A stretch of 16,360 bases of DNA from assembly GCA_964435775.1 (NCBI GenBank), contig CAYTAP010000096.1, positions 1-16,360 of the forward strand, in the 5' to 3' direction. Below, one piece after another: positions 1 through 7,635 of the stretch. The position numbers and the translations under genes were made by a program. Origin of the DNA: CAYTAP01 sp964435775 (GTDB taxonomy: Bacteria; Planctomycetota; Phycisphaerae; Tepidisphaerales; Tepidisphaeraceae). Every line of letters starts with the position of its first letter. The stretch's first letter is position 1. The notes under the pieces were generated by a model, which saw only the letters and a program-made list of their open reading frames with translations, was not told the DNA's origin and did not search any database.

Positions 1-32
1 CAAATTGGCCATGTGAAGATGTTCACAGCAGT

Positions 33-57
33 GCGGCTGAAGCCGCCCCTACCAAGG
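33..57. repeat. short palindromic intergenic repeat
   Basis: GCGGCT (33-38) and AGCCGC (41-46) form a 6-bp stem with a 2-base loop, followed by CCCTACCAAGG. I recognise this text as the kind of dispersed GC-rich intergenic repeat common in planctomycete genomes. That recognition is from memory and only one copy is visible here. It lies just past the 3' end of the 128-2125 gene. It could also act as a weak transcription-end hairpin. Confidence 0.4.
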
Positions 58-127
58 AGAATTGAAACACCCTGGTCCGCAGGATACCACCGGCCCCACA
101 ACGCCGCCGGTCGCTCGCCAGAATCGC

Positions 128-2125
128 TCACGACTGCTCATCGGTCTTCACGGGCACATAGCTGAGACGCTTGACGAGGGCGTCGTAGTCGAACCAGTCG
201 GTGAGCACGGTCTGGCGCATCTCGCCGGCCAGGCTTTGCTCGGCATAGGCGCCAAAAGCGCTGCGGGTCTGGGCATCCCACATCGGATCGACGTCCTTCA
301 ATTGAATAACCGCCACCTTCCTCGCCTGCGGCAATTCCACAAGCTTCAGTGGGTGTTTGTCGTCGGACTTGGCGACCTGCGTCAGCAGACCGGCGGCGGC
401 ATCTAGAAACTCCTGCCGGGCGCCCGTGGGAAGTGAATAATCAGGAATGATCGGCGACTGCTGCGATACCGGACCGGCCACGACCATCTTCACACCCAGC
501 GCCTTACACGCATCGGCCAGGGTTTGCTTCGTGGCCGCCTCCAGCAACGCATCGGCCTTCCGCTTCGCCAGGTCATAGGCTTCCTCGATTTTCACATCGG
601 CAGCGACGCGGGCCCGCACATCCGCCAGCGACTTGGCCGGATGGGAGGGGTCAACGGCGGTGAGACGGAAATAATAGGTGTCCTGGAGGGAGTCCCGCAT
701 GGCCATCGAGAGCTTGTTCAGCGGCAGCGCGCTGGGGTTGGCCGACGGATTGGGCATCAAGTCGGCGGCGTCGGCGACGGCATAGGTGGCGAACGGCGTG
801 CCGGTGGCACTCAGTTGCGTGGTATCCTGCTCGCCGGGAAGGTGGGCGGTCCCGATCCCATCGATGGCCGCCAACTCGGCCGCGCCCTTGAACTGGTCAA
901 CATCGGCGACGGTTGGACGAACGTGGAATTGATCCTCGATTTGACCGGCGAGCTTCTGAAGGTAAGCGAAACTGGTGTACGCAACGGCCGGCGACGCCGC
1001 GCGCGACGGATGCGAGGAAGCGGCGGCCTGCGTCGTGGGCTTCCACACCTCGAAATCACGGTGCATTTGCGATTCGATCGACTTTTGAATGTCTTCAAGC
1101 AACTGGTCGGTCGCCGCCTTCACAAGCTGATCGTGAATGTCGCCGTACACCTCCTCGAAGGGTCGCGTCGTCGGACGGGTGGATGGCGCGGTGGTGGCGC
1201 CATCGAGGGACAGCGGCGCGCCCGGTCCCAGCGCGCTGGGGGAGGTCGTCGGCTTGTCCTCCGGCGAGCTCTGATAGCGCTCGGGATGCTGCATGTAATA
1301 GTCGTAAGCCTTGACCTTCCAGTTGTATTCGTCGGTTTGGCGCAGCACGGCGTCGCGGACGGCGGCGCGGGCGATGCGGATCGTCTGAAGCTTGACGCGA
1401 TCCGGATAGCGGTAGCCGAAGCCCATCGGATTGGTCGGCGAGTCCGGGGCAATGGCGGCGTATTTGTTGAATTGCTCCTCAAGCTGCTTTTCGGTTGGTT
1501 CCTTCACCTGCTTGAGGAAATCGGCCGCGGCATAGTCGCCAACATCAAGCGTCAGGCGCTGCCACTGGGTCGCCAGCGCCTGGTGGAGCATGGGCTCGCT
1601 GATTTTGACCACACTGGCCGCCCGCTCGGCGGCGTTCTGGACGAGCATGAAGTTCGCCACCGTCTGGTGAATCGCCTCCTTGACGTCCGGATCCTTGATC
1701 TCCGCATAAGGGACCGGCTGGTTTCCCTGGATGGTGTAGATCCGCTGCTGAAGGAGCGATTCGAGGCGGTCCACGCTGACGCGGACGCCCATCCGACGGG
1801 CTTCGAGTTGAAGCAGCAGGTACATCTCACGATGCGAGTCGATCGCCTGCTGCGCCGCCAGACCCAGTTGCGTCGAGAGGGGCGCGAGCCTCGGCTGCCC
1901 TTGTGCAAGGACAACGATGTAAATCTGTCGCTGAAGCGCATCCCACTGCTGTGAGGCGTGGTAGAGGTCGATGGAATGGATCGCATCCTTGCCGGCGTTG
2001 CCGACGACGGCGTTCCCCTGGTTGCCGAACCGACCCATCCCGGCCGGCAGGATGAACACGATCATCAACCCCGCCGCGAACACGGCGAGAATCTTCTTCT
2101 GGTTTTTCTTCAAATATTGGTACAT
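128..2125 (-). CDS. membrane-anchored SurA/PpiD-like periplasmic protein (hypothetical)
   Basis: This 665-aa protein starts at ATG 2125 behind TAAGGA. The N terminus is basic (KKNQKK) and runs into one hydrophobic segment at about residues 11-29, so the protein is probably anchored in the inner membrane with the bulk outside the cytoplasm. The rest is helix-rich. Residues 180-260 resemble the N-terminal chaperone region of SurA/PpiD-type foldases, with a long acidic and amphipathic helix followed by PDRVKLQTIRI. A Pro/Ser/Thr-rich linker occupies about residues 290-320. I see no convincing parvulin (PPIase) active-site signature, so a folding-factor role is inference. It is the last gene of the minus-strand run, 249 bases after aat, and has its own promoter-like sequence at 2149-2177, so it is probably transcribed separately. 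Confidence 0.6.
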   Translation of the reverse strand: MYQYLKKNQKKILAVFAAGLMIVFILPAGMGRFGNQGNAVVGNAGKDAIHSIDLYHASQQWDALQRQIYIVVLAQGQPRLAPLSTQLGLAAQQAIDSHREMYLLLQLEARRMGVRVSVDRLESLLQQRIYTIQGNQPVPYAEIKDPDVKEAIHQTVANFMLVQNAAERAASVVKISEPMLHQALATQWQRLTLDVGDYAAADFLKQVKEPTEKQLEEQFNKYAAIAPDSPTNPMGFGYRYPDRVKLQTIRIARAAVRDAVLRQTDEYNWKVKAYDYYMQHPERYQSSPEDKPTTSPSALGPGAPLSLDGATTAPSTRPTTRPFEEVYGDIHDQLVKAATDQLLEDIQKSIESQMHRDFEVWKPTTQAAASSHPSRAASPAVAYTSFAYLQKLAGQIEDQFHVRPTVADVDQFKGAAELAAIDGIGTAHLPGEQDTTQLSATGTPFATYAVADAADLMPNPSANPSALPLNKLSMAMRDSLQDTYYFRLTAVDPSHPAKSLADVRARVAADVKIEEAYDLAKRKADALLEAATKQTLADACKALGVKMVVAGPVSQQSPIIPDYSLPTGARQEFLDAAAGLLTQVAKSDDKHPLKLVELPQARKVAVIQLKDVDPMWDAQTRSAFGAYAEQSLAGEMRQTVLTDWFDYDALVKRLSYVPVKTDEQS

Positions 2126-2148
2126 GGATGTCCTTACGAGTGGGTCAC

Positions 2149-2177
2149 ACTATAGAAGAGGGGCAATGCTCAAACAA
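2149..2177 (-). promoter_or_regulatory. candidate sigma-70 promoter of the SurA/PpiD-like gene
   Basis: On the minus strand, TTGTTT (2172-2177) is separated by exactly 17 bases from TATAGT (2149-2154). The -10 box matches the consensus at 5 of 6 positions and the -35 at 3 of 6. Transcription would start about 17 bases before the ATG at 2125. Planctomycete promoters are little characterised, so this is a pattern match only. Confidence 0.4.
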
Positions 2178-2230
2178 GGCGTGACGATGTGGATGGCAAG
2201 TCTGTTCAGGACATCCACAATCTCGCTTTC

Positions 2231-2332
2231 CTCCCTCCACCGGTACTCCGGGGGAGGGTCGGGGAGGGGGTTCGCGCCATTCACACGAAGACCCCCTCCC
2301 CTGCCCTCCCCCGGACATACCGGGGGAGGGAG
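2231..2332. repeat. long GC-rich inverted repeat
   Basis: Left arm 2231-2271 and right arm 2291-2332 are near-perfect reverse complements of about 41 bases, with a handful of mismatches and one indel, around a 19-base loop. Each arm also has an internal hairpin (CCCTCC-CCGG against CCGGGGGAGGG), so a branched or cruciform fold is possible. It sits between aat and the SurA-like gene. Its form matches dispersed palindromic intergenic repeats seen in many GC-rich genomes. It could end the aat transcript, but no T-run follows. Confidence 0.75.
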
Positions 2333-2374
2333 ATGAGACATGCATCGTCGCTTACGCTTACGGCTCACTACGGT

Positions 2375-2956
2375 TCACACAAACGCACACGTCCGCTTCA
2401 ACGCCGCATCGAGAAGGCGCATGTACTCGCTGGCCGGCACGTCAATGCAGCCAAATCGCTTCAGATGCGGGGTATTCGCCTGCGTGTCCAGGAGCAGGTA
2501 ACCACGCTGCTTGAGGCGCTCCACCAGGTGAACCAGCGCCACTTTGCTGGCGTCGCGCTGGTGGTGGAACATGCTTTCGCCGAAAAAGGCGCCGCCGAGG
2601 CTGACGCCATACAACCCCCCCGCCAGCTCGCCATCCCGCCGGACTTCGACGCTGTGGGCGTTGCCGCAATCGTGCAGGCGTCGATAGGCGCGGACGAGGG
2701 TATCGCTGATCCAACTCCCCTCACGGCGGGCGAGCATGCAGGCGCGGACGATCCCCTCAAAGTCCCGGTCGACAGTCACTTGAAATATCCCCCTGCGAAT
2801 GACGGCGCGGAGCGTGTGTGGAACATGAAACTCCTCCAGCGGAATGATGCCGCGCGGATTGGCGGTATACCAGCGGGTTTGCCCATCCTGGTCGGTCATC
2901 GGAAACACGCCCTGCGCGTAGGCCGACAGGAGGGTCTTGGGTGACAGATCGATCAC
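2375..2956 (-). CDS. aat: leucyl/phenylalanyl-tRNA--protein transferase
   Basis: Aat transfers Leu or Phe from aminoacyl-tRNA to the N-terminal Arg or Lys of proteins, marking them for ClpS/ClpAP degradation (N-end rule). The 193-aa product shows the family landmarks in order: LLSAYAQGVFPM (9-20), RWYTANPRG (28-36), SWIS (81-84), GGLYGVSLGGAFFGESMF (113-130), LLDTQ (155-159) and HLKRFG (164-169). It is shorter than the roughly 234-aa E. coli protein but a normal length for the short Aat branch. The start is GTG at 2956 with GGGGAG six bases upstream. It lies 119 bases after the preceding minus-strand gene, so it may be co-transcribed with it. Identification is secure; substrate range cannot be read from sequence. 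Confidence 0.95.
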   Translation of the reverse strand: MIDLSPKTLLSAYAQGVFPMTDQDGQTRWYTANPRGIIPLEEFHVPHTLRAVIRRGIFQVTVDRDFEGIVRACMLARREGSWISDTLVRAYRRLHDCGNAHSVEVRRDGELAGGLYGVSLGGAFFGESMFHHQRDASKVALVHLVERLKQRGYLLLDTQANTPHLKRFGCIDVPASEYMRLLDAALKRTCAFV

Positions 2957-3075
2957 GAGCGCTCCCCAATGATTTCGCCGCCCCGTGACAAGGGGTGGAA
3001 TGCCGGTTTTGCCTTCACGGCATGATTGTAGTGAGGAGGAATAGACCGGTCATCCGGCAATCGCAGCGCCTGGTT

Positions 3076-3930
3076 CTACGCGGGGTTCGTGGCCGGCGGC
3101 GATGGCGCCGTGGCGGGTGTGGGTTCGGCTTGCGGGACAAGCGACTTGAATTGCTCAACGCGCTGCGGGGTGAGGATGTCGGTCAGGATCGTCAGTTGCT
3201 CATCCTGGGATTTCTTGATCTCCGCCCGATGTTTGGCGGCGATCTCCCGCACGGACGCGACAACCGCGCGCTCCGCCGCCAGACGCGCTTCCCGGTCGGT
3301 GGCATGGACAAACTCGGCAAGTGTCTTGCCCAGCGCCTGATCCTCGGCCGACTCAAGCGGCACGCGGCTGGTGATGGTGACCAATTGCAATTGCTTGACC
3401 TGCTCGGGCGTGGCGTCCAGAACTCGCAGATCACCGGCCGACAGTTTGAGGTTGCCGGTCAACTGAACTTTTTCCAGGTCCGACACTTGTCCGGCGGACA
3501 ACCCCAATGGCTTGGCGAGGCTTCGATCCTCCAGAATGGCCTCGCGTGCCTTCGCCGCGTCGCGGTGAGGCTCGCTGAGCAGGTCCACCATCCAGTACTC
3601 AAGCCTGGGATCTCCCTCGGCCGGAACCTCCGCGCGGACCAAGACATTGTCCGCCCGCACCAGCCAGCGCGTGCGGCTTTCACGACGGATACCTTCATTG
3701 AATGGGCGCGGCTTCGGGGGCGTGGCTCGCGGACGAGGCGCGCGGCGCGGGGCGCGTTCCGCCCGCTGCGGCCGGGTGGCCGGCTGAGGCGTTTCAATCA
3801 CCGCGACCACCTTGTCGGCAGGTGAGCGGAAATATCCCCACACGAACCATCCCCCCAATGCCAGGCATGCCGCCAGGATCAGAAGGCTCAAAACAATGGG
3901 GATGTCCTGCTGCTTTTGCGCCATCGACAA
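3076..3930 (-). CDS. membrane-anchored hypothetical protein, Pro/Arg-rich linker, helical tail
   Basis: This 284-aa protein has one membrane segment near the N terminus (about residues 12-32), then a Pro/Arg-rich linker (about 46-78), then a mostly helical domain. The helical part ends in LTDILTPQRVEQFKSL, which resembles the LTxxQ-type helices of Spy/CpxP-like periplasmic proteins common in planctomycetes. That similarity is weak and is inference. The first possible start is TTG 3930, with GAGGA about 9 bases upstream. ATG 3924 is two codons further in but sits about 15 bases from the same Shine-Dalgarno sequence, so the start is ambiguous. It lies between the prepilin-like gene and aat. I do not recognise a specific function. 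Confidence 0.7.
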   Translation of the reverse strand: MSMAQKQQDIPIVLSLLILAACLALGGWFVWGYFRSPADKVVAVIETPQPATRPQRAERAPRRAPRPRATPPKPRPFNEGIRRESRTRWLVRADNVLVRAEVPAEGDPRLEYWMVDLLSEPHRDAAKAREAILEDRSLAKPLGLSAGQVSDLEKVQLTGNLKLSAGDLRVLDATPEQVKQLQLVTITSRVPLESAEDQALGKTLAEFVHATDREARLAAERAVVASVREIAAKHRAEIKKSQDEQLTILTDILTPQRVEQFKSLVPQAEPTPATAPSPPATNPA

Positions 3931-4010
3931 TCAACGCTTTCCTCGCCACAACCTTTACGGTCTTTCGGCGCATCCATACAGATGGGTGTCCGACCAAACC
4001 CCGCCGTCGC

Positions 4011-4724
4011 TCACGGATCCCCGTCCACCGGGTCGCCGAGGTCGGGATTCGCTTCCCACGGATCCCACGCCCGTGCGGCGTCCATCTTGCCGAGCGTCGC
4101 GACGTGAATGTCGAGAAACAGGTAGTTGGATCCAAGGCTCAGGCCGTGACGATAAAGCTCCACCTTCGAGTTGAAGTCGCCGACTTCCATGTAGTAGTCG
4201 GCACAGGTCGATTTCTTCTCCCCCATCACCACCACCTCGGACGGCGAACGATCATTCAAATCCCTGCTGCCGTAGCGGACATCCTTCATCGCCAGATGGT
4301 TGTTGAGCATGTAGGAATGCTGCTCGACCGGCTGATCGTCGGCGGGACACAGAAGGATCTTGTTGTTCCAGACCGGCGGATCAAGCACATAGACCGGCCA
4401 GCGTTTTTCCCGCTCGGCCTCGGTGTAAACATCCGCAGGATCGCCGGGGTTCAGCGAGCGTGCCCCATATTCAGGCAGACCGGCGGGGAACAGCCAGCCG
4501 CGGTTGTTGTTGGAATAGGCCAGGAGGGCAAAGCCGATCTGCCGCATGTTCGACGCGCATTGCACCTGCTTGGCCGCCGCCTGGGCGCGGTTCAGCGCCG
4601 GCAGCAGCAGCGCGATCAACATGCCGATGATGCCGATGACCACAAGAAGCTCGACCAGCGTAAATCCCTGGCCAGCGATCCCACTTCCTCGATTTTTACA
4701 TTCCACGATCTTCCGCGCGTTCAT
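4011..4724 (-). CDS. type II secretion/pseudopilin-like prepilin protein
   Basis: This 237-aa protein has a class III signal sequence: a short leader ending in Gly20, then FTLVELLVVIGIIGMLIALLLPAL. The expected cleavage is between G20 and F21, with Glu at mature position 5, as required by PilD-type prepilin peptidases. The conserved motif after the hydrophobic helix (QCASNMRQIGFALLAYSNNN, 55-74) and a tail RHGLSLGSNYLFLDIHV (192-208) match the planctomycete family with the H-X9-DG domain. Here the tail reads D-I and is two residues longer, so it is a variant. The product is probably a surface or pseudopilus-like protein whose exact role is unknown. The start at ATG 4724 has AGGTGAGG just upstream. 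No other secretion genes are adjacent, so it is an orphan. Confidence 0.9.
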   Translation of the reverse strand: MNARKIVECKNRGSGIAGQGFTLVELLVVIGIIGMLIALLLPALNRAQAAAKQVQCASNMRQIGFALLAYSNNNRGWLFPAGLPEYGARSLNPGDPADVYTEAEREKRWPVYVLDPPVWNNKILLCPADDQPVEQHSYMLNNHLAMKDVRYGSRDLNDRSPSEVVVMGEKKSTCADYYMEVGDFNSKVELYRHGLSLGSNYLFLDIHVATLGKMDAARAWDPWEANPDLGDPVDGDP

Positions 4725-4846
4725 GCCTCACCTGCCTGACAGCAATGGTACACCCCTCAATTGTCGGACGTTGCTCTCCATACAACGCCTCACCCCGCCT
4801 TTTATTACACAAAGCCAGCCGGTTTGTTGACCATCGGCCGATTGGG

Positions 4847-5806
4847 TCAGGGAATCAGCACAATTTTCCCGTGTGAACCGTCTTTCATGACCTTTTCATG
4901 TGCCCGACCAGCCTCGGCAAGGGGGATTTCCTCGTCGATGATCGCCCGGAGGGTGCCATTGCGAAGACCGGCGGCGATGGCGGCATGTATGCCTCGCAAT
5001 TCCGCCGGCGTCGCGTTCATGAGCGTCATCCCGCGGATTTCCGCGTTGCGGCCCATCGTCAGCCGGGGATCGACCTCAACAGGCCCGCGACTGCCGATGA
5101 CAATGACGCGCCCGAACTTGGAGAGAATCCCTAAATCCTTGCCCAGGTTCACGTTGGCGAGCATTTCGAGGATAATGTTGACCCCCTGCCCTCCAGTGAC
5201 CTCCATGATCTGCTTGAGGTAATTGGAATCGTGATGATCGAGGACATGATGCGCGCCCAATTCCTTAATGAGCTTGCGTCCGGCGTCGCTGCCGCCGGTG
5301 CCGATGACCGTTAAGCCGAACGCCGCCGCCATTTGCACCGCCGCAGTTCCGACGCCGCCGGTCGCGCCGTGAACAAGGACGGTTTCGCCGGGCTTGGGTT
5401 GAGCTCGATTAAACAACCCATAGTATGCGGTCCCGAAGGGCACCCCAAGGGCTGCCCCTTCGGCGAAGCTTGTCTTGTCCGGCAGCGCAAATACCTGATC
5501 GGCCGAACAAAGCGCCTGCTGGGCATAGGTTCCGCTGAACGCGCCGTAGGTATAGACGCGGTCACCGGGCTTGAATGCCGTGACGCCCGCGCCGACTTGC
5601 CGCACCACGCCGGCCGCATCCGTACCCGGCGTGTAGGGAAACTTCTTTTCCCCATAAATGCCCTTGCGGATGTACACCTCCACGGGATTGACGCCGATCG
5701 CTTTGAGGTCAACCACGACCTGCCCCTCCCCCGCGCGGAGGTCGCCCGTCTCCTCCAGCTTCAAAACCTCCGGCCCGCCGAACGAGTGCATGCGAATGAC
5801 TTTCAT
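4847..5806 (-). CDS. NAD(P)H:quinone oxidoreductase, zeta-crystallin type
   Basis: This 319-aa protein belongs to the medium-chain dehydrogenase/reductase superfamily, zinc-independent quinone reductase branch. Visible landmarks are MKVIRMHSFGGPEVLKLEE at the start, GVNPVEVYIRKG (38-49), FPYTPGTDAAGVV (56-68), KPGDRVY (79-85) and the nucleotide-binding HGATGGVGTAAVQ (146-158). No catalytic or structural zinc ligands are seen. It probably carries out NADPH-dependent reduction of quinones or reactive enones in the cytoplasm; the substrate is unknown. I chose ATG 5806 because it gives the family N terminus and has GCGGAG about 9 bases upstream. The longer frame to 5878 adds 24 residues with no family support. 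It follows the membrane protein by 75 bases. Confidence 0.9.
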   Translation of the reverse strand: MKVIRMHSFGGPEVLKLEETGDLRAGEGQVVVDLKAIGVNPVEVYIRKGIYGEKKFPYTPGTDAAGVVRQVGAGVTAFKPGDRVYTYGAFSGTYAQQALCSADQVFALPDKTSFAEGAALGVPFGTAYYGLFNRAQPKPGETVLVHGATGGVGTAAVQMAAAFGLTVIGTGGSDAGRKLIKELGAHHVLDHHDSNYLKQIMEVTGGQGVNIILEMLANVNLGKDLGILSKFGRVIVIGSRGPVEVDPRLTMGRNAEIRGMTLMNATPAELRGIHAAIAAGLRNGTLRAIIDEEIPLAEAGRAHEKVMKDGSHGKIVLIP

Positions 5807-5881
5807 GAATGAATCTCCGCGAGAGTAATTTGGATCGGAAAACAATAGGACAGACGCCTTGCTCATTCCACCACGCAAAGC

Positions 5882-6541
5882 TCATGAATGATTTTTGCGT
5901 TGCGTAAGAATCCATACCGCTGCCAAAGCAGCCCCCGCCAGCCCGCCGACGTATCCTCCCAAATGCACGCCGAAGACGGCCATGAAACGATGGGGGCGAA
6001 ACTCATTGCGCCGGACCATCTCACTGAAATCGTGGGAGAATGGAGTCAGCCAACCCAAGTACCCTGTGATCCCGAGCAGCACCGCGAAGACTACACAGAC
6101 GAGAAAGACCAGACACAGGCATCCGACGAGTGTGCCATATGAGAGTTGACGCCTGTCTCGCCGAGGGTTGTTGGCGATGAGCAGCGCGACGCCGATGATC
6201 AGGCCGGCCGTCCACGTCGCTTTCATTCCGATTTTGGCCGCCTCCCAGTGCAGGGCCGCCGAATGCTCCGCGCCCGGAGGCAGAGCATCGGCCAATCCCT
6301 TGCCATAGTAAAAGTATTCCCACGAGATGCGCGAGGTGATCTGATCGTTCAGCGCGCCGTAGATCAATGCGGCGGCGACGGTGAAGAGGAGAAACAGGTA
6401 TTCCCGCCAGCGGCGCGCCCCAGGACCGTTGCGCCGCCAATCCACCCAGGCGAGGAGGGCAAAGATGACTGCGCCGATGCCGATTCGCGCGGCCAGCCCG
6501 GCGTCGCTGTGCACCCACCAGTTCCAAGAGAACACATTCAT
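5882..6541 (-). CDS. conserved multi-pass membrane protein, function unknown
   Basis: This 219-aa protein has about five membrane segments (near 17-34, 48-64, 110-124, 137-161 and 187-213). A polar stretch lies between TM2 and TM3 with NDQITSRISWEYFYYGKG (65-82). That motif recalls a widespread uncharacterised membrane family carrying NDQxTxxISPEYF, recognised from memory. ATG 6541 overlaps the murQ stop codon by one base (TGATG), and GGAGG lies 4 bases before it inside murQ, so translation is probably coupled to murQ. A GTG one codon upstream is the alternative start. The coupling suggests a link to cell-wall recycling, but nothing in the protein itself shows this. Confidence 0.8.
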   Translation of the reverse strand: MNVFSWNWWVHSDAGLAARIGIGAVIFALLAWVDWRRNGPGARRWREYLFLLFTVAAALIYGALNDQITSRISWEYFYYGKGLADALPPGAEHSAALHWEAAKIGMKATWTAGLIIGVALLIANNPRRDRRQLSYGTLVGCLCLVFLVCVVFAVLLGITGYLGWLTPFSHDFSEMVRRNEFRPHRFMAVFGVHLGGYVGGLAGAALAAVWILTQRKNHS

Positions 6542-7437
6542 CACGCCTCCAGCGCCGATCGGAGCCGGCCGGCGTGATACCCCAGGATTTCACGGGCATT
6601 CGAGGCATCGACTCGTTGTTTGTGCATGACGACCGCGACTTTCACATGGCCGTCGGCTTGTTGCAGAAGGCGCATCGCCTGATCGCGGTCGAGGCCGGTG
6701 AGGATGGAGACGATTCGCGCGCCGCGCTCCTGGAGCTTCTGGTTGCTCGCGGAAAGATCAACCATCAGGTTTTCGTACACTTTGCCAAGCTGGACCATCG
6801 CCACGGTGGTGATCGTGTTGAGGATCAGCTTCGTGGCGGTGCCGGCTTTGAGGCGGGTGCTGCCGGTGAGCACCTCCGGGCCGGTGATCGGACGGATGAC
6901 GACATCGACGGGCGATTCATCGGGCACTTTTTGCACGCAACTGAGGAAGATTGTCCTGGCACCACGTTCGGTTGCCCGGCGCAATGCGCCATGAACGAAA
7001 GGCGTGGTGCCGCCGGCGGCGATGCCCATGACGACATCGCTCGCGGCGACCTGCTTTTCATCCATCGCGGCGGCCCCGTCGTCGGCGCTGTCCTCCACGC
7101 CCTCCTGCGAGCGGAACATCGCCGCCTCGCCGCCGGCGATGATCCCTTGCACCATCTGCGGCGCGGTGCGGAAAGTCGGCGGGCACTCGGCGGCATCGAG
7201 CACGCCGAGGCGGCCGCTGGTACCCGCGCCCACATAGATCAATCGCCCGCCGGCGCGGACGGCGGCGACGACCAATTCAACCGCCTCCGCGATGGGCTCG
7301 CGCTGCGAATCGACGGCCTCCACGGCCAGACGATCCTGTGCATTCATCAATGCCACGGCATCGGTGATGCTCATCGCATCGAGCGCCATTGAGGCGTCGA
7401 GGCGGCGTTCGGTCATTAAGTTTGAACGGTCGTCCAT
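6541..7437 (-). CDS. murQ: N-acetylmuramic acid 6-phosphate etherase
   Basis: MurQ cleaves the D-lactyl ether of MurNAc-6-phosphate to give GlcNAc-6-phosphate and D-lactate, the step after AnmK in peptidoglycan recycling. The 298-aa SIS-domain protein has LMTERR (7-12), VGAGTSGRLGVLDAAECPPTF (69-89) and EGVEDS (112-117). Glu84 and Glu115 align with the two catalytic glutamates of E. coli MurQ (83 and 114). SASNQKLQERGARIV and the C-terminal helical part are also present, so it appears full length. The start is ATG 7437 with GGAAA upstream; ATG 7416 (MTERR) is a shorter alternative. It lies 198 bases downstream of anmK and overlaps the next gene. Confidence 0.95.
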   Translation of the reverse strand: MDDRSNLMTERRLDASMALDAMSITDAVALMNAQDRLAVEAVDSQREPIAEAVELVVAAVRAGGRLIYVGAGTSGRLGVLDAAECPPTFRTAPQMVQGIIAGGEAAMFRSQEGVEDSADDGAAAMDEKQVAASDVVMGIAAGGTTPFVHGALRRATERGARTIFLSCVQKVPDESPVDVVIRPITGPEVLTGSTRLKAGTATKLILNTITTVAMVQLGKVYENLMVDLSASNQKLQERGARIVSILTGLDRDQAMRLLQQADGHVKVAVVMHKQRVDASNAREILGYHAGRLRSALEA

Positions 7438-7455
7438 GGGCTATTTCCAAATGTG

Positions 7456-7480
7456 AACATCGAACAGTCAACATCGAACA
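7456..7480. repeat. short direct repeats AACATCGAACA
   Basis: AACATCGAACA occurs at 7456-7466 and again at 7470-7480, followed by TCCAACG, giving a 14-base period. Runs of this kind (aacat-tgaacat) are dispersed in planctomycete and verrucomicrobial intergenic DNA and give spurious NIEHRTSNIQ-type peptides. That last statement is from memory. Only two units are present, so this is a remnant. Confidence 0.45.
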
Positions 7481-7537
7481 TCCAACGCCATCTCGCCGAT
7501 CATGCCGCGCATGTGCGAGCGGCGCGTCGGACAGGAT

Positions 7538-7630
7538 GTGGCACGGCCAGCTTGGCCGTGGTCTTCGTTACGTCGCAAACATCCATTAGTTTGGGGGTAC
7601 CCAAACTCACGGGCGGGCCGCCCGTGCCAC
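7538..7630. repeat. composite palindromic repeat between anmK and murQ
   Basis: GTGGCACGG (7538-7546) and CCGTGCCAC (7622-7630) are perfect 9-base inverted repeats enclosing about 75 bases. Inside lie a GTTTGGG/CCCAAAC hairpin with a 4-base loop and a CACGGGCGG-G-CCGCCCGTG palindrome. The block is therefore nested inverted repeats and has no reading frame of interest. It splits anmK from murQ and could reduce or process the joint transcript. Confidence 0.7.
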
Positions 7631-7635
7631 GTTGT

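Noticed and set aside
524..1954. Long plus-strand open frame (476 codons)
   Set aside because: It is antisense to the SurA/PpiD-like gene. Its protein is Arg/Gly/Leu-rich without any motif, as expected from the opposite strand of GC-rich coding DNA.
7438..7635. Repeated short units considered as a CRISPR array
   Set aside because: There are only two 11-base units with a 3-base spacer, and no cas genes; this is not CRISPR architecture.
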